A stretch of DNA of 64,000 nt, taken from the NCBI RefSeq assembly GCF_020164455.1, contig NZ_JAIQWW010000001.1, positions 558,001 through 622,000 of the forward strand. The letters run 5' to 3'. A program made the translations under genes and the position numbers. Below the pieces are notes generated by a model. It searched no databases. It was given only the letters and a program-made list of their open reading frames with translations, and was not told the DNA's origin. The stretch comes from Phyllobacterium chamaecytisi (GTDB lineage Bacteria > Pseudomonadota > Alphaproteobacteria > Rhizobiales > Rhizobiaceae). This document shows, in pieces, positions 46,140-54,636 of this stretch. Within the stretch, counting starts at the first letter, position 1. Each line of letters begins with the position of its first letter.

Positions 46140-46670
46140 TTCTTTTCATCCTTTCTTGAAAGAGCATCTATCGATGATGGAGAGATGTTGCGGGAGAACG
46201 CCCGCAAATTGGATGTTGTTTCTCTGTCATGCAGCGAAGTTTAATTCCCTGCATCCGTACTGTATTGTATCCTGTTGCAGCGCTGGTGATCGAGATGAAC
46301 TGAACACCATTCTGCGGCCTCGGGCCGTGAGGCTGAAGTGAATGTTTCGGTCACATCACATGCTCAGAGATCCAAAGGGCCCCGATATCTTTTAATGAAA
46401 GTCAGGATCGTTCTCGAGTTTGACTGGCCGGCCGTGCGAGGTCTCGCGCATGGTTCGCCCTGTGGGGCCTTTTTCTTATCGGTAGTTCCGTTGCAGCCCT
46501 TGCCTCCGATAGCGCCATAGGGTAATTGCTCGCCTGTCGATTTGAGGTTTCCCCCAGAGACTTCGCAAACAATCGGCGTGACTGTTACCCTCAGCGTTAT
46601 CCCGGCAGAAAACAAGCCGGATATTCTGAGGATTGAATGTCTTGCTAAGTCATTGATTTAGCAAGATTAT
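46140..46670. other. Gene-poor stretch before tRNA-Pro
   Basis: About 530 bases without a gene I can support. It holds a seven-pair hairpin at 46188-46207 (TTGCGGG / CCCGCAA) and another eight-pair hairpin at 46641-46665 (CTTGCTAA / TTAGCAAG), six bases before the tRNA. A minus-strand frame at 46364-46615 has some protein-like look but no family or ribosome-binding site. Confidence 0.5.
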
Positions 46671-46747
<77 letters not shown>

Positions 46748-46748
46748 G

Positions 46749-46836
46749 TATAGCCGCAATATCGGCTATACGCCTGCTCCGGGAGCAGACGAGAACAATT
46801 CCAGCAAAAGTGGGAACCGGTTTTGCGTCCGGAATT
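46749..46836. repeat. Three stacked hairpins and a rhizobial-type palindromic repeat
   Basis: After the tRNA come TATAGCCG/CGGCTATA (46749-46770), CTGCTC/GAGCAG (46773-46787) and a two-part stem at 46797-46836: AATTCC with GGAATT, and GCAAAA with TTTTGC. The last unit, with its GTTTTGCGTCCGGAATT arm, resembles a short palindrome I know to be scattered in many rhizobial genomes; that recall is unverified. None has a T-run, so tRNA termination by them is uncertain. Confidence 0.65.
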
Positions 46837-46887
46837 GCGTAAAAACGGAAATGCTCTAAACAGCGCATCCGGTTTGATGTTTTTCGA

Positions 46888-47208
46888 TCAATCGTGTTTC
46901 GAAGCGAGTTCAGCGGCCACTTCCAGCACTTGATCTTCCCTGATGCCGACCGTGAAATCCTCGATATCGTCGATCGTTTCGCCGTCAGGGATACGGATGG
47001 GATTGTGCGTGCCGACGAGAACAGTCTTTATCCGCCGCGGCAGCGCCGGGAGCAAAAACCTTTTGACGCATTCGATCAGAACGGCCCGCTTGTCCGGCGC
47101 GAGCTTTCCGAGTTTTTCCCGCAACAGGTGACCGAACATATTGCCGTCGGCGAAGCCGAAGGGGCTCGCGAGATCAAATGCATGCAACCTGTATTCGATC
47201 CGGGTCAT
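46888..47208 (-). CDS. Conserved-looking small protein of unknown function
   Basis: A 106-residue cytoplasmic protein with GAGGAA seven bases before its ATG. The sequence begins MTRIEYRLHAFDLASPFGFA and includes FGHLLREKLGKLAPDKRAVL and the acidic IPDGETIDDIEDFTVGIRED. It has no membrane helix. I do not recognise a family. It is the first gene after the tRNA and is divergent from the MscS channel gene. The plus-strand frame over it is a shadow. Confidence 0.7.
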   Translation of the reverse strand: MTRIEYRLHAFDLASPFGFADGNMFGHLLREKLGKLAPDKRAVLIECVKRFLLPALPRRIKTVLVGTHNPIRIPDGETIDDIEDFTVGIREDQVLEVAAELASKHD

Positions 47209-47415
47209 GACCGTTCCTCGTGTTGGCAGAGCTTATATGTAAACCTGTACGGTTGGCAGCAATAGGGCGGGACGGCCATGGCACCATTTATTTTGGCGGA
47301 ACTGGTAAATAGAACCGGCAACGTTATTCCGATGCACGCAATGCTGTACTATTCGTGAGACAGGTCATTATATTGCGTTCATAATATACCAAAACGTCTG
47401 TCCGGGGGCAAACGC

Positions 47416-49581
47416 ATGAGTACTGCCGTGTTTCAAGCCATGACCGCAAAAATGCGCATCCTGCTTGCATTGAGCTGCGTTGTTTTCCTGAGCCTTGCCG
47501 GAGTTTCGCAGGCGCAGACTGCGGCTACCCAGCCGCCGCCCAAAAAAGTCGAAGAGCTTTTGAAGCTTCTGGATGATCCAGAAATCAAAGCATGGATCGC
47601 CGCCAAGGGTGCTCCGCCTGCGGCGGCGGAAGAGGTTTCCGTTGCTGCATCGGCAAGCGACTTCATGCAATGGTCGAACGCCATTCGGGCGCACTTGCGC
47701 GGCATCGTACAAGCCATTCCGGCAGTTCCCGGCGAATTTGCTGGGGCACGCTCCACGATCATGACCGAAATCAACGGTCGACGTCCGGGGGCGATTTTGC
47801 TGCTCTTTGCTGCATTTGCTGCACTCGGCTTCGGGGCCGAATTTGTCTTTCGGCGTATTCTCGCCCGGGCACGCCGGAAAATGGCGGTGCCGGCGGCAAC
47901 TGAGGCAGATACGCCCAAACGGCATCACGTGATCGGCCGATCGATTTTTGCCGCTATGGCACCGCTGGTGGTCTTTGCTTTGGCCAGTATCGGTGCCTTC
48001 CACGCCTTTACGTGGCCGCCGCTCCTGGCCATGCTTGTCCTGCCCATGCTTGTTGCCCTGATAGCCTGGCGCGTGATCATGCGATTGGCCGCCATTTCGC
48101 TCGGAACCGACCGCAAACAAATAAACGGCGGCGAGATCGTGGCGCGTCTCATTCCGATGGATGATGTGCAGGCCGCGTTCTGGTATCGCCGTGTTGCCTG
48201 GTTCACGGGCATCTTCTTCACAGGTTGGGCGGCGGCGGGATGGATGACCGCGCTGAATTTCACCCCCAACGTCAGGAGCCTGATTGTTTACACACTCGGC
48301 TTCGGCCTTTTGGCGGTGGCGCTGGAAACCGTCTGGAACCGCCCGGAAGCCCCCGTTGCATCCCGGGCCTACCGCGCCAAGGAGTGGCTGCTCACACTCT
48401 ATCTATGCGTACTTTGGTTGTTATGGGTTGCCGGCATGAGCCTGGCTTTTTGGGTCGGCATCTATGTCATCATCCTGCCTCCGATTTTGAAGACAACCAG
48501 CACAATCGTAAAGTCGTTCTTCGCCGGCCCCGATGATGCGCCAAGAGCCAGGAATCCGGTCTTCGAAGTCCTCCTGGAGCGGGGAGCAAGGGTGATCGTC
48601 ATCATACTTGCAGTCGCCTGGCTCGGCGCGGTCATTCGCTTTCGCACAAGCGGATTGATGGAGGACGAGGCCGCGAGCCGCATGATTCGCGGCGTGCTGG
48701 GTGGCGTGGTGATCCTGCTCGCCGCAGATCTGATCTGGCATATGCTCAAGGGTCTCATCAACATGCGTATCGAACGAGCCCGCATCGAAGGCGGCGATGA
48801 AGCTGCACTGGCCCGCAGCGGGCGGCTTATGACCTTGCTGCCGATTCTGCGCAATTTTCTTGCCGTGCTCATCGCCGCGATTGCCGTGATGATGGTTCTG
48901 TCCGGTCTCGGCGTGGCAATCGGTCCATTGATCGCGGGCGCCGGCATTTTCGGCGTCGCCATCGGCTTCGGCTCGCAGGCCCTGGTCAGGGACATTATCA
49001 GCGGCATCTTCTACATGACCGACGACGCGTTTCGGGTGGGAGAATACATCCAGAGCGGCAGCTACAAGGGTACAGTCGAATCCTTCAGTATCCGCTCCGT
49101 CAAATTGCGGCACCATCGCGGCCCGATCTTCACCGTACCGTTCGGCACGTTAGGTGCCGTGCAGAACATGAGCCGTGACTGGGTCATCGACAAATTCCTT
49201 ATTTCGGTCAGCTACGACACGGATATCGCCAAGGTCAAAAAGCTGGTGAAAGTCGTCGGCGCGGAACTGCTGCAGGATCCGGAATTCGGCCCGCAGATCA
49301 TCGAGACGGTCAAGATGAAGGGCGTCGAGGCTTTCGGCGATTACGGTATCAATCTGAGCTTCGCCATGATGACAAAACCGGGGCATCAGTCCACGATCCG
49401 CCGCCGCGCCTATGCCATGATCAGGGAAGCGTTCGGAGCCAATGGCATCGGCTTTGCGTCACCAACAGTACAAGTTGCCGGTAATGAGGATCATTCGGCG
49501 GCAAATGTCGCCGCGGCAGCCACAAATGATGCGATAGCACGCAAAAAGGCTGCCGAAGCAGCTAAGCTGCAGGAGAATTGA
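47416..49581 (+). CDS. Large MscS-family mechanosensitive ion channel
   Basis: Inner-membrane channel of 721 residues, far longer than E. coli MscS (286). A signal peptide (ILLALSCVVFLSLAGVSQAQ) precedes a periplasmic helical part, then about ten membrane helices. The MscS core begins near residue 495: GVAIGPLIAGAGIFGVAIGF is the pore-lining helix, followed by GSQALVRDIISGIFYMTDDA, the beta domain (VESFSIRSVKLRHHRGPIFT, VPFGTLGAVQNMSRDW) and a C-terminal alpha/beta part. It would release solutes upon hypo-osmotic shock, like MscK/YbiO types. It stands alone. Confidence 0.93.
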   Translation: MSTAVFQAMTAKMRILLALSCVVFLSLAGVSQAQTAATQPPPKKVEELLKLLDDPEIKAWIAAKGAPPAAAEEVSVAASASDFMQWSNAIRAHLRGIVQAIPAVPGEFAGARSTIMTEINGRRPGAILLLFAAFAALGFGAEFVFRRILARARRKMAVPAATEADTPKRHHVIGRSIFAAMAPLVVFALASIGAFHAFTWPPLLAMLVLPMLVALIAWRVIMRLAAISLGTDRKQINGGEIVARLIPMDDVQAAFWYRRVAWFTGIFFTGWAAAGWMTALNFTPNVRSLIVYTLGFGLLAVALETVWNRPEAPVASRAYRAKEWLLTLYLCVLWLLWVAGMSLAFWVGIYVIILPPILKTTSTIVKSFFAGPDDAPRARNPVFEVLLERGARVIVIILAVAWLGAVIRFRTSGLMEDEAASRMIRGVLGGVVILLAADLIWHMLKGLINMRIERARIEGGDEAALARSGRLMTLLPILRNFLAVLIAAIAVMMVLSGLGVAIGPLIAGAGIFGVAIGFGSQALVRDIISGIFYMTDDAFRVGEYIQSGSYKGTVESFSIRSVKLRHHRGPIFTVPFGTLGAVQNMSRDWVIDKFLISVSYDTDIAKVKKLVKVVGAELLQDPEFGPQIIETVKMKGVEAFGDYGINLSFAMMTKPGHQSTIRRRAYAMIREAFGANGIGFASPTVQVAGNEDHSAANVAAAATNDAIARKKAAEAAKLQEN

Positions 49582-49624
49582 GATCACGACCCCAGGGTCG
49601 GAACCTGTTAATCTGGCCCTGGCC

Positions 49625-49864
49625 CTAGCGCTTCGCGCGGCTCTTGCGTCGTATGAGAACCGCCTTCACCGCAAACCTCGCCATGGACTCCACATCCCGA
49701 TTGCCGATGATGAAGGCAGCGCGCACAAAACGTGCCAGCGTGTTGATTTCGTCGTCTGATATGTCCTGGTCATCCAGCTGCCGGATGGCCGAATCCAGAG
49801 AGCGCTGCATGAGTTCGGCATCAGCGTCCGAATAGTTGTTCTTGTTGTTTTTAAAACGCATCAT
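49625..49864 (-). CDS. Small acidic protein of unknown function
   Basis: About 79 residues from the ATG at 49864, where frames also start at 49861 and 49909; the longest would overlap the preceding gene by 38 bases. The sequence is helical and charged (DADAELMQRSLDSAIRQLDD, then INTLARFVRAAFIIGNRDVE) and ends in a strongly basic tail LIRRKSRAKR. No signal or membrane helix. It is directly downstream of the polysaccharide ligase/polymerase gene and may be the last gene of that minus-strand operon. Family unknown. Confidence 0.55.
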   Translation of the reverse strand: MMRFKNNKNNYSDADAELMQRSLDSAIRQLDDQDISDDEINTLARFVRAAFIIGNRDVESMARFAVKAVLIRRKSRAKR

Positions 49865-49871
49865 ATGCTGG

Positions 49872-51140
49872 TCAATTCGTTCTTCTATCAGGAACTGGCA
49901 AACGACCATTTCTTTGGTGGCGGACCTCTAATGCGGCACATCCCCAGATGATGCCGATCAGCAGCCAGAAATGCCGCCAATGATCTGTGTCGATGACATT
50001 GCCGATGGCCACATGCGCTATATAAACAAGATAGGCGCAGAGCAGAAAGGGTTGCCAGGGGCGCTCCCGAAACAGGATGCGCAGTCCGAGGCCCAGCGTC
50101 AACATGGTAAGGGTCAGATAGCTGATAAATCCGATCCAGCCATAGTCCAGCGCCGCTTTCAGCCAGATATTATGCGTGTCTTCGCCGAAGATCGGTCCAA
50201 ACTCCAGCGGGCCTATACCGAGCGGATGATCAACCGACATGAGCAGGCCGTACCAGTGGCGGGCAAAGCGTCCGAATTGCGCATCGTCATAATCCTGCAC
50301 CAGCTGCGCTCGTGCCGTGAAAAGGTCGGCAACGCTCGGGATTTGCAATGCGACGACTACTGCGAGCAGCACAAACACGACGGCAAGGCCTGCAAGCAGG
50401 ATGATCCTCGTCCGGAACAGCGGATTAGGGTTTCTGATGAACAGAAGCAGTGCCAGGCCGGCAATGATCAGGGCGGCCATTCCCCAGGCCGCACGGGAGA
50501 AAGACAGGAAGATGCCAAGCGTCAGGATGAGGATCGGGATCAGGCGCAATGGCAGGGCCCGAAGGTCGCCCACAAGGACGCCGTGCACCAGCCAGGCAAG
50601 TGGCAGCATGAGGAACGGTCCGAAAACATTCGGGTCCTGGAAGGCACCCATCGCGCGACCATAGCGCGTGAACAGTTCTGCTCCGGGAAAGGCATCGAAA
50701 TAGCCAAGGATCCCGAGCAGCGATGTACCGATCGCAGCGAGGATATAGGCCTTGAAGATGACACGCAGGACGCGATGGTCGGCATCGATGATCGCAGCGA
50801 AGAAAACCGCCGTAAAGCCGAGAAAGAGCGAAACGGCGATGTACATTGGCGCCGCTTTGAGGTCGGGCATCTGCGCGAGGGAAACAAGGCCGCCGAGATT
50901 GAAGACCACCAGAATGGCGAGGAGGGCGGCGACCGTGCGCGACAATCTCAGACCGAACAGGGCCCAGACAGCGATAAGGCCAGCCATATAGAGCTCGTAT
51001 GGTGCAGGTTCATCGATGACGAAGCCGCTGAGGAACACCCCGAAGCCAACGGCAAAAGTTGAAATCAATTTGATCAGAGCGCGGTTTTTTGCGGCGTTGT
51101 CTACGCTGGCCTGCCGGTTCTGATCAATTGCCGCGCTCAA
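49872..51140 (-). CDS. O-antigen ligase/Wzy-type polymerase (TTG start)
   Basis: Multispanning inner-membrane protein of 422 residues with 10-12 helices and the Wzy_C/O-antigen ligase loop (FGRFARHWYGLLMSVDHPLG, then IGPLEFGPIFGEDTHNIWLK), where the G-x-G...H-N pattern is characteristic of RfaL/Wzy proteins. No methionine occurs until residue 52, so the likely start is a TTG at 51140 overlapping the preceding stop as TTGA. In this locus it would polymerise, or ligate, the polysaccharide repeat units in the periplasm. The single member suggests the polymerase role. Confidence 0.88.
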   Translation of the reverse strand: MSAAIDQNRQASVDNAAKNRALIKLISTFAVGFGVFLSGFVIDEPAPYELYMAGLIAVWALFGLRLSRTVAALLAILVVFNLGGLVSLAQMPDLKAAPMYIAVSLFLGFTAVFFAAIIDADHRVLRVIFKAYILAAIGTSLLGILGYFDAFPGAELFTRYGRAMGAFQDPNVFGPFLMLPLAWLVHGVLVGDLRALPLRLIPILILTLGIFLSFSRAAWGMAALIIAGLALLLFIRNPNPLFRTRIILLAGLAVVFVLLAVVVALQIPSVADLFTARAQLVQDYDDAQFGRFARHWYGLLMSVDHPLGIGPLEFGPIFGEDTHNIWLKAALDYGWIGFISYLTLTMLTLGLGLRILFRERPWQPFLLCAYLVYIAHVAIGNVIDTDHWRHFWLLIGIIWGCAALEVRHQRNGRLPVPDRRTN

Positions 51141-52678
51141 TAGGCATTATCCGTGTTGAGAAGTCGCACGGGAGTGAGGAACAGGATTTTCAGGTCGAAC
51201 CACAACGACCAGTTCTCGATGTAGTAAAGATCGAATTCCGTGCGCATCTTGATCTTGTCGTCCGTGTCGACTTCGCCGCGCCATCCATTGATCTGTGCCC
51301 AGCCGGTCACGCCCGGTTTCACCCGATGCCGCGCGAAATAGCCGTCGACAACCTCGTTATAAAGGAGATTGCGGGTATGCGCCGCGATCGCGTGCGGCCG
51401 GGGCCCGACGAGTGACAGCGTTCCCATCAATGAATTGAAGAACTGCGGGAGTTCGTCGATCGAGGTCTTGCGTATAAAGCGGCCGACGCGGGTCACACGC
51501 GGGTCGTTCTTTACCACTGCATTGCGCGCTGTCGGGTCGCACATCTCGGTGAACATGGAGCGAAACTTCCAGACTTCGATGATCTCGTTGTTGAAGCCAT
51601 GCCGGAGTTGCTTGAAGATCACCGGGCCCTTGCTTTCGAGCTTGATGGCAATGACAGTCGCCAGGATGACCGGACTGAACACGATCAAGCCGAATAGGCT
51701 GAAGAATATGTCGAAGGCGCGTTTTGCCACCGAATCCCAGTCGTTGATCGGCTTGTCGAACAGGTCGATCATGGCGACAGACCCGATATAGGAATAGGCG
51801 CGCGGGCGGAACTGCAGATGGTTGTTGTGCGCCGACAGGCGGATATCGACGGGCAAAACCCAGAGCTTCTTCAGGAGCGACAGCACCCGCGCTTCCGCGG
51901 TGATCGGCAGGGAGACGATCAGCATATCGATTTGGGCGATACGCGCGAACTCGATCAATTCGGAAATATTACCGAGCTTTGGATAACCTGCGACGATCGG
52001 CGGTGACCGCTTGGCATCGCGATCATCAAAAACGCCGCAAATGCGAATGTCGTTATAGGGCTGTTGTTCAATCGACCGGATAAGGTCCTCCGCCGGCTTG
52101 CCGCCGCCAACGATAACCGCGCGCCGTTCCATCTTGCCGTTGCGGGCCCAACGCCGGATCAGGCGCGACATGACTATGCGGAATACCAGGAAAAGGATCA
52201 GTCCCGACCCGTACCAGGTGCCAAACCACACACGCGAATAGTCCTCCGAGGTCTTGAGGAAAAACGCCGCCAGCGACATCATCGCGAAAGCGCCGGACCA
52301 TACGAGGATGAGTTTTCCGAACTTGCTGAAGGGGTCGCGCATGACGGCAAGCTGATAACTGTCGGTGAGCTCCAGGAGCATGATCGTGACCACTGCCGTC
52401 GCGAGGATCGCAAGCGAATACTGCAGGAACGTGTAAGCCGACGGGCCCACGTAAATGATGAAGACAGCAATGCCCGCCAGCACGATGATCAAAAACTCGA
52501 TGATCCGCATGATGCCGCTGATCATTACCGGCGAATTGGTGTCCTTGGCATATTGCGAGGCGATCTGATAGGCGACCGGGCTCAGCACCGGCTTCTTTCC
52601 GGAGGTGCGCGGCGTGTCGGGCGTAAGGTTGCGAACAACCTCGCGCGAAAGCTTCGATTCCGCTTTTCTGTCTGTCAT
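51137..52678 (-). CDS. Undecaprenyl-phosphate sugar phosphotransferase (initiating transferase)
   Basis: Polyisoprenyl-phosphate hexose-1-phosphate transferase of 513 residues that starts repeat-unit synthesis on undecaprenyl phosphate (WcaJ/HfsE/UppE-like). The N-terminal half has four membrane helices and a CoA-binding-like Rossmann part (RRAVIVGGGKPAEDLIRSIE). The C-terminal bacterial sugar transferase domain is complete: KRAFDIFFSLFGLIVFSPVI, IEVWKFRSMFTEMCDPTARN, TSIDELPQFFNSLMGTLSLV, GPRPHAIAAH and VKPGVTGWAQINGWRGEV. It overlaps the next gene by four bases. Confidence 0.93.
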   Translation of the reverse strand: MTDRKAESKLSREVVRNLTPDTPRTSGKKPVLSPVAYQIASQYAKDTNSPVMISGIMRIIEFLIIVLAGIAVFIIYVGPSAYTFLQYSLAILATAVVTIMLLELTDSYQLAVMRDPFSKFGKLILVWSGAFAMMSLAAFFLKTSEDYSRVWFGTWYGSGLILFLVFRIVMSRLIRRWARNGKMERRAVIVGGGKPAEDLIRSIEQQPYNDIRICGVFDDRDAKRSPPIVAGYPKLGNISELIEFARIAQIDMLIVSLPITAEARVLSLLKKLWVLPVDIRLSAHNNHLQFRPRAYSYIGSVAMIDLFDKPINDWDSVAKRAFDIFFSLFGLIVFSPVILATVIAIKLESKGPVIFKQLRHGFNNEIIEVWKFRSMFTEMCDPTARNAVVKNDPRVTRVGRFIRKTSIDELPQFFNSLMGTLSLVGPRPHAIAAHTRNLLYNEVVDGYFARHRVKPGVTGWAQINGWRGEVDTDDKIKMRTEFDLYYIENWSLWFDLKILFLTPVRLLNTDNAY

Positions 52679-52742
52679 GATTCACCTGAAAGCCCGAATT
52701 GCCCGTCAATAGCACATATGCGCTAAGAAAGGCTTGAGGAAT

Positions 52743-53864
52743 CTAGAGTTCCAGCGCTGCGAAATACTCGGCTTCCAGCCGCGTAGCCATTGCCTCGATA
52801 CCGAACTTTTGCTTGAGAGCTTCGATACTTGGAAGCGTCTGCCTGTAGCCTGGGATATCGCCGATGACATAGGTCATTTTGCTAGCCAGATCATTGGCGT
52901 CCGGCTGCACCAGGGCAGGGGAATCATCGCCGAGGATTTCCGGAATGCCGCCGACGCGACTGGCTATAACCGGCATCCCGGCAGCGAGAGCCTCGATCAC
53001 GATATAGGGCAGGGCTTCGGCGCGGGAAGGGATCACGACCACTTTGGCCAGCCTGAATGCTTCATGCGCCTTCATCGGCATGAGAAAACGGATATTTGCA
53101 CCGGCTTGTTTGACGAGGCTGGCTCGATCCTTCCCATCTCCAACCATGACTGCCGTCAGTTTCTGGCCGCTTTGACTGTTCGCTTTCGCAAGGGCGCCGA
53201 TGAAGATATCTGGGCCCTTCAATACGCGCATCTCGCCGATAAAAAGGAAATCGGCGGCGTCATGCAATGCCACGATCGGTTCGAATTCACTGTCTGCCAA
53301 GCCGTTATAAATCAGCGCGAAACCGCACCGCGGCTCACCGACTTTCTTCGTATAGACGTTCTGTTCGAATGCGGAGACGAAAATGATCCTGTCGGTCATC
53401 TTCTCCATGGCGCGTTCGACCCGGAAAATCACACAGCCCTGCAGGCTGTTGGGATCGTAGTGCAAACTGCCGCCATGCGGAGAATAAAACCGGGCAACGC
53501 GTGAACCGGATACCCGCAGCCATGAGCCGAAGAGCCGCGCATAGGTGCCGCCTTTGGCGCCGTGCCCATGCAGGACATCCGGCTGCAATTTCTTGATGAT
53601 CCTGTATGTCCGCAGCGCCGCCATTGCATCGCCTGGGCCGATCTGGCGCTGCATGGCAATGCGTTCGAGACCGAGCTCAAGCCTGTCGCGCAGCCCTGCA
53701 AGCAAGGCTTCCTCGAAGTCACCGCCGGTCGATGCGTCGCAGATCACGCCGACCTTGTGACCGGCTTTCACTTGCGCTTCGATGAGATCGCGCACGTGGC
53801 GAAATATTCCGCCAACAGGCGCGCGAAAACAGTGAACGATGCGAAGAGATGGTTTGTCGGCCAT
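52743..53864 (-). CDS. Glycosyltransferase family 4
   Basis: Cytoplasmic GT-B glycosyltransferase of 373 residues. The N-terminal part has RAPVGGIFRHVRDLIEAQVK and a HGHGAKGGTYARLFG acceptor loop. The C-terminal nucleotide-sugar part has FLFIGEMRVLKGPDIFIGAL, the retaining-enzyme signature VVVIPSRAEALPYIVIEALA (E-x7-E) and GMPVIASRVGGIPEIL. Sugar donor is unknown. It lies between the Wza lipoprotein gene (eight bases) and the initiating transferase, in the same minus-strand operon. Confidence 0.93.
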   Translation of the reverse strand: MADKPSLRIVHCFRAPVGGIFRHVRDLIEAQVKAGHKVGVICDASTGGDFEEALLAGLRDRLELGLERIAMQRQIGPGDAMAALRTYRIIKKLQPDVLHGHGAKGGTYARLFGSWLRVSGSRVARFYSPHGGSLHYDPNSLQGCVIFRVERAMEKMTDRIIFVSAFEQNVYTKKVGEPRCGFALIYNGLADSEFEPIVALHDAADFLFIGEMRVLKGPDIFIGALAKANSQSGQKLTAVMVGDGKDRASLVKQAGANIRFLMPMKAHEAFRLAKVVVIPSRAEALPYIVIEALAAGMPVIASRVGGIPEILGDDSPALVQPDANDLASKMTYVIGDIPGYRQTLPSIEALKQKFGIEAMATRLEAEYFAALEL

Positions 53865-53872
53865 CCCCGTGA

Positions 53873-54439
53873 TCAGAAAAACCGCTCGCGCACATAGATT
53901 GTGTCGCCGGGCAGCACCTGATCGGAAATGGTAACGCGGCCGGTCAGGCTTTCGCCGTTGAACTGGCGCGTGATATCGACATCGTTCTGTTGGGCGCGCG
54001 GGGTAAAGCCGCCAGCCGCGGCAATGGCTTTCTGCGCCGTCATGCCCGGAACGTAGGAGTATTGCCCGGCCGCACCGACTTCACCCATGATGAAGACGGG
54101 ACGGTAGCGATCGATCTCGACTGCCACGTCCGGATCGCGCAGATAACCTTTGCGCAGCTTGGCGGCGACTTCCTTTTCGATCTGCTGGATGGTCTTGCCG
54201 CGCGCAGGGACGCTGCCGATCAGCGGGACGGAGATATATCCAGCCTGGTCGACGCTATAGGTGTTGGTAATGCCTTCCTGCTCGAACACAGTCAGCCGGA
54301 TGCGGTCGCCCGCGTCCAGCATGTAAGGCTTGTTGATGGCTTCGTTGAACGCTGCCGGGGCCGGGCGGTAACTGGCGCATCCACCCAGCGTCATGGAAAC
54401 AACGCCGATGGCCACCAGAAAGATCTGCTTGCTGAACAC
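53873..54439 (-). CDS. Wza-type polysaccharide export lipoprotein
   Basis: Outer-membrane export protein of 188 residues, of the short class found in holdfast and succinoglycan systems (HfsD/UppC/ExoF-like). The lipobox is SMTLGGC with the Cys at residue 21. The polysaccharide export domain follows (ACKPYMLDAGDRIRLTVFEQ-like stretch, GYISVPLIGSVPARGKTIQQ), then an SLBB domain (VFIMGEVGAAGQYSYVPGMT) and the C-terminal LPGDTIYVRERFF. It is the first gene of the operon running left and is divergent from the co-polymerase gene by about 200 bases. Confidence 0.93.
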   Translation of the reverse strand: MFSKQIFLVAIGVVSMTLGGCASYRPAPAAFNEAINKPYMLDAGDRIRLTVFEQEGITNTYSVDQAGYISVPLIGSVPARGKTIQQIEKEVAAKLRKGYLRDPDVAVEIDRYRPVFIMGEVGAAGQYSYVPGMTAQKAIAAAGGFTPRAQQNDVDITRQFNGESLTGRVTISDQVLPGDTIYVRERFF

Positions 54440-54636
54440 GTCACGAACCCTAACAAACGTTGCGGAGAAGTTTTCTCGATTCTGTGCGGGATTATCAGTT
54501 CATTAGGGTTAATGGCTGGTAAAGTTTAGCAGCGACAGGCAGGTAACTGCACGCTGTGGTTGAATACTGCAACTTCTTAACTCGCTGGTTACCATGCGTC
54601 TTTACCATTATACCATTCGTATTGGAGTGTTCTGGA

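Noticed and set aside
49971-51062. 363-codon plus-strand frame opposite the O-antigen ligase-like gene
   Set aside because: The antisense product is a low-complexity run of Gln, Asp and Arg, as expected from the complement of hydrophobic codons.
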